Below are positions 42,790 through 53,397 of a stretch of 64,000 nucleotides of DNA, piece after piece; position 1 is the first letter of the stretch; each line of letters begins with the position of its first letter. Made by a program: the position numbers and the translations under genes. The notes beneath the pieces were generated by a model. The model was given only the letters and a program-made list of their open reading frames with translations. It made no database searches and was not told the DNA's origin. Source of the DNA: Rhynchopus sp. YZ270_cl-10 (taxonomy: Eukaryota; Euglenozoa; Diplonemea; Diplonemida; Diplonemidae); assembly GCA_964035575.1 (NCBI GenBank), contig OZ037921.1, forward strand, positions 1 to 64,000, read 5' to 3'.

Positions 42790-44396
42790 TGTGACTGGTG
42801 GTGTGGGGTGTCGTGAGTGTGTGTGTTGTGTGTAGAATAATTCTGGTGTGGGGTGTTGTACAGGTGGTGCAGGTGCAGGTGCAGGCATGCAGAGGTGCGT
42901 GTGTGTGGGGCACAATTAGAAACAAAACAAAACCAAACCCCCAGTGCTTTTTTTTCTTCCATTTCCGTTCTTCTCGCCGTGTGCGTTTCTGTTGAATGTT
43001 GAAGACAGTCTTGTGCAATTTAAAGCGAGAGAAAAAAAGAACACACCATCCTGGACAGTGGCCGTAGTGGTAGCAGAGAGCAAAACTAAAAACAAACTGC
43101 TAACCATTCCGAAATAATGCAAAGCCAGCTGTCCTCTATTATTGCAGATAGTGTGCTGTGCGCGTGTTTTGCGACAAGTCGTGTCTTTTAAAGAAAGAAA
43201 GGGGGGAAGTTAAGAGTAAAGAGTAAAGAAGTAAAAGAGCAAGTGTGTGGGAAGCAGGGCACCTTGGGGCGGAGCGTTCGTTCAGCACAAACATTGTTGC
43301 CCACACTTTGCACCTGCCCCTCCCACGAGAACAAAAGGGGAAGGCAAAAGGCAGAGTTGGCAGAACAGCCAAATATAAAAAGGCAGGGAGGGAATCAACA
43401 CAAGAAATCCACTCTCAAGAAAAGAACACCAGCAAATAATAATAAACTCCCGACTCATTCAGAGACGCAGGCTGGGTTATTTGTTGCGTCTTGTGGCGTT
43501 AGCTGTGGTGTGAATCCACAGAAACTATAAAGAAAAACAAGGGGAGTTTACTTTTTGGCATTCTTTTCCTGTGTTTTGTTTGGAAAGTGGGTTATCTTGC
43601 ATTCTCGATCAGTAGTAGTCGTTACGTGTTAAACTAAATTAATTGCTGTGGTTGTTAAATAGCGAATTGCTTATTTCGTTGTTTCTGTTTGCGTTAAGTT
43701 TTGTTTTGTTTTGTTTTGTTTTGTTTTGGATCCATCAAATTCGCAGCAAAGCTGCAAACACTTGAAAAAGACCCTCATCTGGTTTATAGTTGGAAACATC
43801 ACCCAAGAATCCATAAAGACGGCAACAAAAATGCTAAAACATACAAGCTAAAGAAAGAAAGCACAAAGGCAAAGGCAGCATGAAAGTCAAAGTAAAAGCC
43901 AAAGCCAAAATCCAAAAGCCAAAAGCCAAAGTCAAAAGTCGAAAGTCAAAAGTCAAAGTCAAGCCATCAAAACCCGGGAAAAAGCCAGCTTTTGCAAACG
44001 AATGCACGGCTGCCTCATTAGTCTAGAGCATGTGCAAATATAAGACACAAAACAGGTTTGCATCTAAACAACACACACTCGTCAAAAGAGTGGAGGGACG
44101 CCTCCCCCGGGTGAGATGGAAAATTTAAAAAGCATAATTTATTTGTTTTGTTTTGTTTTTGAAAATATACGAACGAAAAGGCAAACAATATAGTCATAAT
44201 AAATAAGGTGGTGGCTTTGAAGAATGGGTGTGCACGGAACAAAACGTCCCATGCAACCCTCTCCAAAGCACTGTTGTGTTCTGAGGTTGGTGTTTCTTTG
44301 TTTCGTCACAACTCCTCTCTCGCTTTTTTTTCTTTTCTTTTTCATCCAGGTCATCGTTGCTGTGTGTCGGTGTGGCACGGCGGCACATCTGCTTCA

Positions 44397-46208
44397 TCAG
44401 AACGGGCCGAAGCCTCCGGTGCCAGCCTCACCCCCCTCACCTCCCTCACCTCCAGCGCCTCCGGTGCCAGTCTCGCCACCTTCGCCACCTTCGCCTCCGG
44501 GGGTCACAGGGCCAGCACCAGCACCAGCACCGGCACAGGTGGTTGCGCACGAGGCTGCTGAGGCAGGGGGCGTGAAGTCTGCAGGGCACCACGAGGAGAC
44601 ACACATGCCGGCAGCTCCCTCTCCGGAGACACCTGCCTCCCAAGCACACTCTGGCATCGCAGTGCAGGCCGCCAGGTCCGCAAACCCACCACACGCAGTC
44701 GCACCCTGCCGCACGAAGACTGCCACGTTTGCAAGCGGCGCAGTCAGGGCAGGGAGCTCCTCAACAGCCCCCGCAGACACAAGCTTCCGGAAGGCAACCG
44801 TCGGGTGCTCCACACCGCCTGCCCCCTCCGCACCCGCACCCGCACCCTGCTGGAACGTCGGGGCACAGCTCCCCGCCTCCCACCCAGCACCAGGCAGCAG
44901 CGACACCAGCCCGCCGTTTGTTGGTGTCGAGCACGGTGGGCAGTGGTACGTCGTCACAAACACCTCGCACGGCTTCTCCTCGCAGTTGAACGGGCAGGCC
45001 ACGCGCAGCACGTTGTCCGCCCCAATCACACCCGCAATGTCCACCGGGAAGAACGCCTCCATGTTCGCCTGCACAAAGGCGGGCGGGAAGTTCGCAAGCG
45101 TCGTCGAGGGCTCCCCGTGCGGGTGCATCCCCTGCACCACCGGCTCGCCTGCCCCAAAGCTGTCCACAGTGCCTTCGGGGCTCACAACCTCAACCTCAAC
45201 GGGCTCCCCGCCGTCCACACAGGGCTCCGTCGTCTCCCCCCCTGTTGGCGTGGGTGGGGTCGGCGGGGTTGGCGGCGTGGGGGGCGTTGGCGGTGTCCCA
45301 GCAGGGGAGTCTGTGTTGCCCCCGGTTGGTGTCGGGGGTGTTGGCGGTGTTGGCGGTGTGCCCGACGGGGAGTCCGTGTTACCCCCTGTCGGCGTCGGGG
45401 GTGTTGGCGGTGTTGGTGGTGTGCCGGAAGGCGAGTCTGTGTTGCCCCCTGTTGGTGTCGGTGGTGTCGGTGGTGTCGGTGGTGTTGGTGGTGTTGGTGG
45501 CGACGGTGGTGTCGGCGGTGTCCCAGCAGGGGAGTCCGTGTTACCCCCTGTCGGCGTCGGGGGTGTTGGTGGTGTCGGCGGTGTGCCGGAAGGCGAGTCT
45601 GTGTTGCCCCCTGGCGGCGACGGAGGCGGGCTGCCGCCAGGTGCTTGTGTCTTCTTGCAGCCCTCCTTCTCCTTGCTCTTGCTCTTGCTCTTGTTCTTGC
45701 TCTTGTCACCGCCCTTGTTGTGTGAGTAGCTCTTGTCCTTGTCCCCCTTCCCCTTCCCCCTCCTGTGGGTCTTCTCACCTCCCTCCTTCTCCATTGTGAC
45801 TGAAGTCGACGTAGACGTGGACGTGGACGTGGAGGTCGATGTCGATGTCGATGTCGACGTCGAGCCCGACCCCTCCTTCTCCTTCTCCCCCTTCCTGTGC
45901 TTCTCCATACGGCCTCCCTTCTCCTTCTCCTTCTCCTTCTGGTTCTCCTTCCCCTTCTCTGTGCGACCGCCGCCGCTGTTGCGCCCGCCCCGCTCGGTCC
46001 CGCCATTGCGGCTGCCGCTCCTGCTCCCGCCCCTGTTGCGAGCCCCGCCACGGGTCATCCCTCCGCGCCTCTCCCCACGCGGACGCGTCCTCGTCGTCAC
46101 CCCAGCCTCGCCACCACCGCCACCACCCATCTCAGTGTTCCCACCTGCATCCGCACACATCGCCGTCGACAGAAGAAGCAACGCAGCTCCGCATTTGCGC
46201 ATCATCAT
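44397..46208 (-). CDS. Secreted Thr/Pro-rich protein, tandem copy 3
   Basis: The same coding sequence as copies 1 and 2, again 3419 bp on. This is the first copy in the direction of transcription. Its 5' flank becomes unique beyond 46277, so it has its own upstream sequence, whereas copies 1 and 2 are preceded by repeated spacer. Confidence 0.8.
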   Translation of the reverse strand: MMMRKCGAALLLLSTAMCADAGGNTEMGGGGGGEAGVTTRTRPRGERRGGMTRGGARNRGGSRSGSRNGGTERGGRNSGGGRTEKGKENQKEKEKEKGGRMEKHRKGEKEKEGSGSTSTSTSTSTSTSTSTSTSTSVTMEKEGGEKTHRRGKGKGDKDKSYSHNKGGDKSKNKSKSKSKEKEGCKKTQAPGGSPPPSPPGGNTDSPSGTPPTPPTPPTPTGGNTDSPAGTPPTPPSPPTPPTPPTPPTPPTPTGGNTDSPSGTPPTPPTPPTPTGGNTDSPSGTPPTPPTPPTPTGGNTDSPAGTPPTPPTPPTPPTPPTPTGGETTEPCVDGGEPVEVEVVSPEGTVDSFGAGEPVVQGMHPHGEPSTTLANFPPAFVQANMEAFFPVDIAGVIGADNVLRVACPFNCEEKPCEVFVTTYHCPPCSTPTNGGLVSLLPGAGWEAGSCAPTFQQGAGAGAEGAGGVEHPTVAFRKLVSAGAVEELPALTAPLANVAVFVRQGATACGGFADLAACTAMPECAWEAGVSGEGAAGMCVSSWCPADFTPPASAASCATTCAGAGAGAGPVTPGGEGGEGGETGTGGAGGEGGEGGEAGTGGFGPF

Positions 46209-46391
46209 TGTGACTGGTGGTGTGGGGTGTCGTGAGTGTGTGTGTTGTGTGTAGTATAATTCTGGTGTGGGGTGTTGCATTGTATAGAAACTCACTCACA
46301 TTCGGTTACAATAAAGCAGTGGGAATGGCACATGTCATGAATATTGTCTAAGACATAAGAACGGGGATAGCTTCTATCAATACACTCTTCA

Positions 46392-48752
46392 TCACCTACG
46401 TGCCACACGCGACACTAGAGCCCTAGACCAGCACCACTTCCACCTTGTAAAGGCATCGTGCAGCATAAGCAAACGTTTGCGATTTCGGGACCGGCTTTTA
46501 GCGGCTTTACGTTCTGCAGCAGTGTCGAGGTTGTGAAGCATTGCCACAAGAGTTGTGTCACGAGATGTGTCATGTGAACGTTTCTTGCGCCGGTAGGGAG
46601 TTGCCTTGCATAGTGCCTGCATCTTACGGTCCATGGTACGCAGGACAAGAACCTGAAGCTCTGACACATCTGTCGGTGCTGTGACGTCGTAGAGCACATT
46701 GCGAAGACTGCAAAGCTCTGTCTCGATGACAAGCGCTATTGTGTCACACTTCATGTGTTTGCGCAGTGCTCTGTACGACTGCACCACGTTGCACTCCAAC
46801 GTCTGTACGTCGGTGCTTTCAGTCGCCTTCTTTTGTGGACGATGTCGCCACCACAGCAACGACGCAAACAACGCTTCGTCCTCACTCTGCAGGACTGCTT
46901 CGATCATGTCTGCAGACGTGCATGCTTCGGATTTGAGACCAATACTGATGGCATCAGCAACAGTGTTGCGCAGCATGCCTAGGTCGTAGTGCTCAAGGTC
47001 TGCACAGCGGTGCATCAGCTCCCAGAAGGTGGACAGCAGACCACACCGCGAGGCTGTGTGGTGTTTACGAACACCAGCACGCTGCGAATCCTTCTTCCCC
47101 TCCGTCGATGTGTGCGACACCTCAAACAGCGCAACAGGGTTGGGCTCGGCTACAGCACTCTGCGTGCTGCTCTCCTGCTCAAACAGCTCTGCCCGCTTGT
47201 ATGGCGCAACGCTCGGCAAGGGGATCGGCTCTGGCTCCATCTTTGGCGAAGGTGTCGGATGTGTCTCATGAGGGTCGCTGCCGACTGGGGTGACTGTCAT
47301 GCGGCTGCACCCGGAGAGACGTGGACGCGGCGGGGAGGGCGTTGCCGAGTACGCTACAGTACTGCTGGTGGCGTAAAGGGGAACGCGGGGTTCTTGCACT
47401 TCCTTCACCTTTGGCCCTTCTCCTCCTCCTCCTTGACCCGCTTCTGGCAGCTCCTCTCTCTCGCTCTCTTCAAACGCATCCGCCTCGCTGACGGCAGCAT
47501 CATCACAATCATCCTCACCTCCTGCGGGCAGCTTCTGTATATGGTACAACCCCGCCCTCTGTGCATGCGACACACTACGCCGCTGTCTCTGCTGATCTCT
47601 CTTCAAATTGAACACAATAGGCGAAGGTGACCGCGACTGCGACGTCCCCACACGCCCCGAGGAGCTTGCCGCACTGTGGTAGTCCACACGCGTTGAGGGG
47701 AGACGTGCTGTGGAGGCTGCTGGGGACGGTGTCCTGCGGGGTGCGATGTTTGCCTGCGCTGCTGCCTGCTCTCGTACAAGGCTCTGAAGCGACTCTGCTG
47801 TGGTGACGTTGGTGTCAACCTTGGAAGGCTGAGCAGACAGCGCGCAGGCAGCTCTGTGCTCGACAGCAGAGCACAGTGCGAGCGCAGCGTTGCGGAGCAT
47901 GCCTGCAAGCAGACACAACGCATGCGGGTCAAGGGTGTGCAAGATGTCCGTCCCAGATGAAATCGTAAGGTGCCGCAGCGACGCACTCTCCGAGACATAT
48001 GTGTGGACACGCTTCTGCAGTGCACGCAGGTCGTGCGCACTGAAGCTCCCCGGGCAAGGCAAATCCACGACAACCTCAGATGTGTCCAGCGCATCAGCAC
48101 CACTCTCGACCTTCGAGAGGACCACTCTCTCGCTTGCGTCCGGCTGTGCAAAGCATGCGAACATATCCTCCAGCAGCGCCGTCACCCTGCACGGCCCGCC
48201 CTGCGGCACCTTTTTCACAGGGCTGCGGTGGTGCCACTTCGCATAGGGGCGTGCCATGGCGACGTCTGCCTGGACGGCTTCGCGTACACGCTGCAGCCAG
48301 AGCAGGAGGGGGAAGTAGTGTGCCTGCAGGACAGAGACGTTGCGTGCGTCTGCCACATCCTCGGGTGTGACGAGGGTGCCGTCGAGGCGAAAGGACACTG
48401 CCCATATGGGGTTGCTGTGTGCGTTCAATGTCTTCACCACTGCGGCACGGTACTCATAGTCACGAGCCACGGGGCATGCGCTGAGCCATAGGTTCTTCAG
48501 GTGCGGCAGGTGGCGCAGCTTGCGCAGCTCCGAGACGGAGTGCACGAGGTTCGCATCTAGGCGCAGAGCCCGCAGGTTGGGGTACCCCTCCACCCCATCC
48601 AGCGTGCGTACACGGTTCCCTGTCAACACCATGATGCGCACCTCATTGCCCTGCCCGTCGATCACCCCCACACCACACCCAGGGGCAGAGATCTTCGTAG
48701 CAGAGACGCATGCTGTAGGCAGGCCTGCAGCTACCTCTGTGAGTGTGCCCAT
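46392..48752 (-). CDS. Leucine-rich-repeat protein with long C-terminal extension
   Basis: A 786-residue protein starting MGTLTEVAAGLP; an upstream in-frame extension is Pro/Ser-rich leader preceded by a CTCCACCAG acceptor-like site. Residues about 20-110 hold SDS22-type leucine-rich repeats (VRIMVLTGNRV, LRALRLDANLV, LKNLWLSACPVA), ending in a cap of the kind found in U2A'/LRRC proteins (YRAAVVKTLN). The remainder is largely disordered, Ser/Pro-rich in the middle (SRSPSPIVFNL), with an alpha-helical region at about 590-770 and a basic C-terminus. Proteins of this type often serve axonemal or basal-body scaffolding. The exact family is not recognised. Confidence 0.8.
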   Translation of the reverse strand: MGTLTEVAAGLPTACVSATKISAPGCGVGVIDGQGNEVRIMVLTGNRVRTLDGVEGYPNLRALRLDANLVHSVSELRKLRHLPHLKNLWLSACPVARDYEYRAAVVKTLNAHSNPIWAVSFRLDGTLVTPEDVADARNVSVLQAHYFPLLLWLQRVREAVQADVAMARPYAKWHHRSPVKKVPQGGPCRVTALLEDMFACFAQPDASERVVLSKVESGADALDTSEVVVDLPCPGSFSAHDLRALQKRVHTYVSESASLRHLTISSGTDILHTLDPHALCLLAGMLRNAALALCSAVEHRAACALSAQPSKVDTNVTTAESLQSLVREQAAAQANIAPRRTPSPAASTARLPSTRVDYHSAASSSGRVGTSQSRSPSPIVFNLKRDQQRQRRSVSHAQRAGLYHIQKLPAGGEDDCDDAAVSEADAFEESEREELPEAGQGGGGEGPKVKEVQEPRVPLYATSSTVAYSATPSPPRPRLSGCSRMTVTPVGSDPHETHPTPSPKMEPEPIPLPSVAPYKRAELFEQESSTQSAVAEPNPVALFEVSHTSTEGKKDSQRAGVRKHHTASRCGLLSTFWELMHRCADLEHYDLGMLRNTVADAISIGLKSEACTSADMIEAVLQSEDEALFASLLWWRHRPQKKATESTDVQTLECNVVQSYRALRKHMKCDTIALVIETELCSLRNVLYDVTAPTDVSELQVLVLRTMDRKMQALCKATPYRRKKRSHDTSRDTTLVAMLHNLDTAAERKAAKSRSRNRKRLLMLHDAFTRWKWCWSRALVSRVARR

Positions 48753-49525
48753 TGCATGGGGTGGGGTGGGGTTCTGGTGGAGATGAGGTGGAGGGGGGGA
48801 TAGGCGGATAATAGCAAAGGGGCTGGGATGGGAGGGGGTGTTCAGAGAGAGCAGAGACGTTGGAATAGTCGAAGAAAGGTAGAAAAAAAACAACAAACAA
48901 AACTGATGTGACAATGCAATGCTACGAGAGGCTGACTGCGCCTGAAAATAGGCATCTGTCTGGAAAATCTATCTGAGTCGTGGCGGGAGGCGTACTAATA
49001 CTTACTAATCAACGCCTCAAACCACGCCTGGTAATCAGACCTTAGCGAGGCTTGCTCGCATTGTACAAGACATATGAGGGCAAAGCCCGACTACCTGGGG
49101 GGTGCAAAAGAAAAAAAGAGAAAAAGGAGACGACCATGTGGCTCTGCTAGAACCAACTTACACTGTGGTTGATTATTGAGCGCCGCAAACACCGGAGCAA
49201 ATGAGAGGAATGAAACCTGCTAAGGGGGTTTGTGGCGCAGTCACAATCCTTTTTTTAAACCAAAATATTTTCATATACCTTCAAAGAGAAAGTACACAAG
49301 GATTCAAAAAGGGGGGGAAAAGACTATTGAACAAAAAATAATCGTCTAATTTAGACTAAGCCAGTGTTGACAAAAAAAAGATCATGAATTTACTTTTTTG
49401 AGAAAAGTAAACATAAGAGGAGAGGCATATGGGTACAATATGACATGAACGTCTTATGAAAAGGAGTTCCTCTTATCCGTGGAGGGATCATGGCAAAGAA
49501 AAAGAAAAAGAGAAAAAAAGGAGTA

Positions 49526-49631
49526 CCGTAATCGGAATAATGTTCGGCCGTAAAAAAAAAGGTCGAACTTCCAGACAAATCCTAGGGTCGAACATATTTA
49601 CTGTCGACAATTTTTTTTTTCCCGATTACGG
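49526..49631. mobile_element. Tc1/mariner-like MITE, 106 bp, flanked by TA
   Basis: The ends CCGTAATCGG and CCGATTACGG are perfect 10-bp inverted repeats, each flanked by TA (49524-49525 and 49632-49633), the target duplication of the Tc1/mariner superfamily. A second internal inverted pair, ATGTTCGGCC and GGGTCGAACAT, extends the foldback. No transposase is encoded. The structure resembles Stowaway-type non-autonomous elements. Confidence 0.8.
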
Positions 49632-50450
49632 TAGTTGAAACGTACTGAAAATGCATCTCACTCGATCTCATGCAAAGGGTGGGACGTGAGTGGTCCGTAC
49701 CGTAAGAGAACGGAGGCGGTTCACAACCGCTCGGCGAATCACGCGACCTCAGTTGTAAAGAAAAACCCTGGCCTTTTTTTATGGCTCAAAATAAATTAAT
49801 ATGATTTTGCACTGTTACCGTGGGAGTTTTGATATCATCCCTGAATGTGGCAGCTCTCCTGTGTGCAAGAAGCTGGCATGACTCCACGGATTATGGCAAA
49901 AAAAAAGAAAAGAAAGATATCGAAAAGAATGGAAACAAAACCAGTTGTGAGAGTGTATCCCACGCGCCCGCACATCCGAAGAACGAAGACAATCTGGGTA
50001 CACCAATCCACACAACTCACAGTACAAGGTACAGACGCTATGGGTCGGTTCTAGGACACGCCACATGAGCTGGGATCAACACGCAAAAAAAAAACTTCTG
50101 TTGCCGCTTCTTTACTGAAAACCGGAACAAACTGCTTTTTGTGCACCCGATCTCAAACAACATAAAGTAGAAGGTGCAAACGCAAGGCACCTCGAAACAA
50201 GCAAACAAAACACACACACACGAATCACACCCCTCTGACAGGCGCTCGACCAAGCTCCCATCGGATCAATGCAGCATCCGAACACACAGGACTCAGACGA
50301 CTATTACCAAAAAAAAAAGAAGAAAAAAACGAAAATTTATTAGATTCATATACTTTCAGTTCACAGAATTGAAAGTATTTGAGAGGGTCAACACATGCAC
50401 CCTTTTTTTTTTTTTGGTGGTTTTAGATTTATATTTTTTAACTCCCTCAA

Positions 50451-50486
50451 GGAAAAACTTGTAAGATGAATGTTCCTCTTGCATCT
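50451..50486 (+). repeat. Hairpin element, copy A6 (variant)
   Basis: GGAAAAACTTGTAAGATG, AATGTTCCTCTT, GCATCT. The outer stem AGATG/CATCT is perfect and the leader AAAACTTG matches A1, but the inner stem and full CTCTCGT loop are lost. Confidence 0.5.
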
Positions 50487-50829
50487 AAAAATAACTAAAA
50501 TGAAAGAGGGAAAGGAACCAAGGGTCAAATGGATACCAACGTGACGTACTACCTGTGCTGAGTGAAAAGGCTTCGGGAATAGTCCCGAGTTCAAACAGAA
50601 AAAACAGAAGTGCTGCCACACTGCCCCAGGCAGAGCTAAAAGAAACAGGAAGGACCACTAACAAGTATTTACAAAACAAAAAAAAACAAAAACGCATCAC
50701 ATATTTTTTCTGCCGATCTTGGTGTTGCCTTCAACAAAAATCTGCTAAAAAATAAGGAACGCAAAACAGTGAGAGATGCAATACACGGCCACTTCTGTCA
50801 CAACACGAATGAAAAACACACCAAAAAGC

Positions 50830-52203
50830 TTACATCTTGTCTTCGGCGTTGTTGCCGACCTCGGCAATCGCCCCTTCCGCAATGACAAAGCGCTTCTTGC
50901 CTGTGAGGATGTTGTTTGCGATGACGGCCTTCACCTTGGGGCCTAGCTCGACTTGAGTTTTGTTGTCGTGGAAGACGTTTCCGTTGAGGATGAGCGAGCC
51001 TCCAAAGGCACGCACACCGGCACGGCCATCCACCGCCTGCAGGTCCCACTGCACAAACTGGCACGCCGAAAACGTTGTCGATCCGGTGCCGTTCAGATAC
51101 GCCACCTGCGACGACTTGCCCCAGAAGGAGGAGTCCACAAAGCTGACTGCACCCGTGTTCGACGGCGAAATGACAACGTGCGACGACTCCTGTGTCGTAT
51201 TGATCCACTGCGAGTCGTGGAACGCCGTGAACTCACCGTTCGTAATGAGCACCCCAAACGGCTGTGTCGCGTCGACCAGGACAGACGCATTCACTGCGTT
51301 GTCCATGCCGATGCCCACGTAGTTCCCGTTCATCGCACCGGTGGCGGTCTTGATGAAGTGGTAGCCCACTGAGTACCCATAGGCAAAGGTGTTCAGCACG
51401 TACTCCCAGTCAGACCTGCCGAACACAAAGGCCCTTCCAAACACTAGCTGGTGGTTCATGAAGGGATGCTGGTTGGAAAACCACGGGTTGAAGTGCACGT
51501 CCTCGACACGACCGATGTCGTACGTCTCGTCGATGTAGATGCCGATGTTCAAGGGCTGGCCCTGCACACGCAGGATGGTGTGTCGTGGTGCCTTCACCGC
51601 CTTGATGCCGTTCCACGGGTTCAGCAGTTCAACGTCCTCCACCATCGCATTGTTGCCATTCATGAAGATCGCGTACGGATACGGCACCGGCACGTTCACC
51701 TTCTCCTGCTCCATGTGGAAGATCACGAGCCCCTTGAGGACAGTGTTCGTGGCCATGGTGAGGAAGGGCGTGCCGTCTTCGTTGCCCCTGCCTGCGAGGG
51801 GGAGGAGCACGCTGCCGTCGTCAGGCATGACTGTCCCCGGCACACCGCGGTGGTCGTGCGAGGGTGCATAGGCGTAGGAGCCCTGCAGCACGACACCTTC
51901 CGTCAAGTTGAGCGTGCCCTTGAAGCGGTAGCACCCAGCAGGCACGTACACGTCGACCCCGCCGTCTGCAGCTGCGGTGTCAATGGTCTTCTGGAACGCA
52001 GCAGTGTTGTCAAACGCACCAGTCACGTTGCTGCTGCAGTCGCCACCCTGCGCACCAAAGTCCGTCACATAGAGGTAATCCCCAGGCGTTGCCTTGAAGG
52101 CCTTCTTGCGTTGGTGTGCAAGAACACCTCTGAACGGCGCGTGGCGACGTGCCTCCACACCTCCCAGCAGCAGCACTGATGCCAACAACGCAACCTTCGC
52201 CAT
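50830..52203 (-). CDS. Secreted pectate-lyase-superfamily beta-helix protein
   Basis: A 457-residue secreted protein beginning with a signal peptide (MAKVALLASVLLLGGVEA). Residues about 43-115 carry the pectate_lyase_3 signature: VTDFGAQGGD, DNTAAFQKTID, GGVDVYVPAGCYRFKGTL and VVLQGSY. The rest reads as right-handed parallel beta-helix coils with repeated N and G turns. This superfamily includes polygalacturonases, GH55 glucanases and pectate lyases; I cannot assign the reaction because the catalytic residues differ among them. An acceptor-like CTTCAACAG lies about 20 nt before the ATG. Together with the pectinacetylesterase and the GH116 protein it suggests secreted polysaccharide digestion. 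Confidence 0.88.
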   Translation of the reverse strand: MAKVALLASVLLLGGVEARRHAPFRGVLAHQRKKAFKATPGDYLYVTDFGAQGGDCSSNVTGAFDNTAAFQKTIDTAAADGGVDVYVPAGCYRFKGTLNLTEGVVLQGSYAYAPSHDHRGVPGTVMPDDGSVLLPLAGRGNEDGTPFLTMATNTVLKGLVIFHMEQEKVNVPVPYPYAIFMNGNNAMVEDVELLNPWNGIKAVKAPRHTILRVQGQPLNIGIYIDETYDIGRVEDVHFNPWFSNQHPFMNHQLVFGRAFVFGRSDWEYVLNTFAYGYSVGYHFIKTATGAMNGNYVGIGMDNAVNASVLVDATQPFGVLITNGEFTAFHDSQWINTTQESSHVVISPSNTGAVSFVDSSFWGKSSQVAYLNGTGSTTFSACQFVQWDLQAVDGRAGVRAFGGSLILNGNVFHDNKTQVELGPKVKAVIANNILTGKKRFVIAEGAIAEVGNNAEDKM

Positions 52204-52337
52204 TTTCCTTGTTTTTCGTTACTCTGTTGAAGCATTTTTGAGGTGTGAAATTTTAAAAGAAAATTAGTAAAAAGAGAGAGAGGGGTTTTCTACACTCTAC
52301 ACTTATGCTGTTTTGGTCTAAAGAAAGAAAACGTTTG

Positions 52338-53219
52338 TTATATTATCGGGTTGGCGTCCCTCTCGCGGAGGATGCGGCTGGCACCGTCGGAGCGTGGCGA
52401 GACTGAGGGGAGGGAGGGGACGGGGGAGGAGCCTGGGAGGCGCAGGCCGTGGAGGGCGAAGGGTGCGAAGGTGGGCGAGGTGTTGAGGCCGGCACCTGCA
52501 CCTGCATCGTCGACCTCTAGGTACCCACCACCACCACCACCACCACCACCCTCCCGCACCAGACTCGAGAAGTTGCGCTCCAGCGACGCTAATGCAGAAT
52601 TCTTGTCACGAAGCAAGCGTCGCAGCTCAGATGTCTCCTGCCTGAGCTGCACGACCTCTGCCTGAGAAAGTGCTAGACGGTCCTTCATTTGTGCGAGCGC
52701 TTCTGCATGGCTGTGGCGCTGCTTCATGGCATCGAGGGATTCGCTCTCGCGGAGTTTGTTCTCTGAGGACATGGCCTCGATCTGTAAGATGAGGGCGCTG
52801 ACTTCTGCCTCAGCGGCGGTCGCACGCTCGCCCTTTTTCCTGCAGAGTGTGCGCTCGCGGTCGAGGTCTGCACGGAGGTCGCTTTCGTCGACCTCGCGTG
52901 CGTGTCTGCTGTTGGCGTGCATGCGTCGTTCCATGCGGTGCTGTTCGTCCACCTGCCGTTTGTATGCTTCGAACTTCTCACCCCACCGCACGCCCTCCTC
53001 ATGCAGCACCTTCGCCTGGATGAAGTTCGCCCGCGACCGTTCGTACTCCAGCTGGCTCAGCGCGTTGACCAGCTCGCACTGCTGCTTGCTGTACTCCCGC
53101 TTCAATCGGTCCACATCCTCTTCCGGGAGCTCCTCGCCATGCGGCGACGACACTGCAACGACACCATGCGAGAGGAACCTAGGTGAGGCTCTGGGTGGTG
53201 ATGCCTCGCTGTTGGGCAT
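52338..53219 (-). CDS. Coiled-coil protein, function unknown
   Basis: A 293-residue protein. Residues about 30-215 are strongly heptad-rich and charged (VDRLKREYSKQQCELVNALS and LRQETSELRRLLRDKNSAL). A run of ten glycines and a Ser/Pro-rich tail with several SP sites follow. A CAACACAACAG acceptor-like site sits 2 nt before the ATG. No family recognised; a centrosome, flagellar or Golgi scaffold role would be typical. Confidence 0.72.
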   Translation of the reverse strand: MPNSEASPPRASPRFLSHGVVAVSSPHGEELPEEDVDRLKREYSKQQCELVNALSQLEYERSRANFIQAKVLHEEGVRWGEKFEAYKRQVDEQHRMERRMHANSRHAREVDESDLRADLDRERTLCRKKGERATAAEAEVSALILQIEAMSSENKLRESESLDAMKQRHSHAEALAQMKDRLALSQAEVVQLRQETSELRRLLRDKNSALASLERNFSSLVREGGGGGGGGGYLEVDDAGAGAGLNTSPTFAPFALHGLRLPGSSPVPSLPSVSPRSDGASRILRERDANPII

Positions 53220-53397
53220 CCCTGTTGTGTTGAGATGTGTTCGATGTGACCGGGGAAGGGGAAGGGTACGGTAGGGAGATAAAGGGTTGGATGCAAGGTT
53301 TTGTCTAGATTATTACTTTTTGCCGTGGGATAGTAGAGTGGAAAGAGAAAAATGGTCCACATCTGGTTAATGACTAAAGGTTAATGGGTGGGGGTGG

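Larger units (their letters stand above)
36040..46277. repeat. Tandem triplication, unit 3419-3434 bp
   Basis: Three head-to-tail units: 36040-39473 (3434 bp), 39474-42892 (3419 bp) and 42893-46277 (3385 bp, lacking the last ~34 bp). I see no difference between the copies other than nine versus six TTTTG units (36845-36890 versus later copies) and an A/T change near 46255. Non-coding parts are as similar as coding parts, so the duplication is very young, is being homogenised, or is partly an assembly artefact. GGTGCAGGTGCAGGTGCA microhomology lies at the left junction and between units. Confidence 0.95.
48753..50829. other. Intergenic spacer with a MITE and one hairpin element
   Basis: About 2 kb, AT-rich, no supported gene. 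It contains the mariner-like MITE at 49526-49631, hairpin element A6 at 50451-50486, and a GC hairpin near 50571-50590 (CTTCGGGA paired with TCCCGAG). Confidence 0.6.

Noticed and set aside
37386-45729. Plus-strand 501-residue and 306-residue open frames in each triplication unit
   Set aside because: They are opposite-strand shadows of the secreted Pro-rich protein; GC-rich codons on one strand leave the other open.
50571-50597. tRNA T-arm-like GAGTTCAAAC
   Set aside because: No acceptor stem, D-arm or anticodon arm around it; it is part of a simple hairpin.
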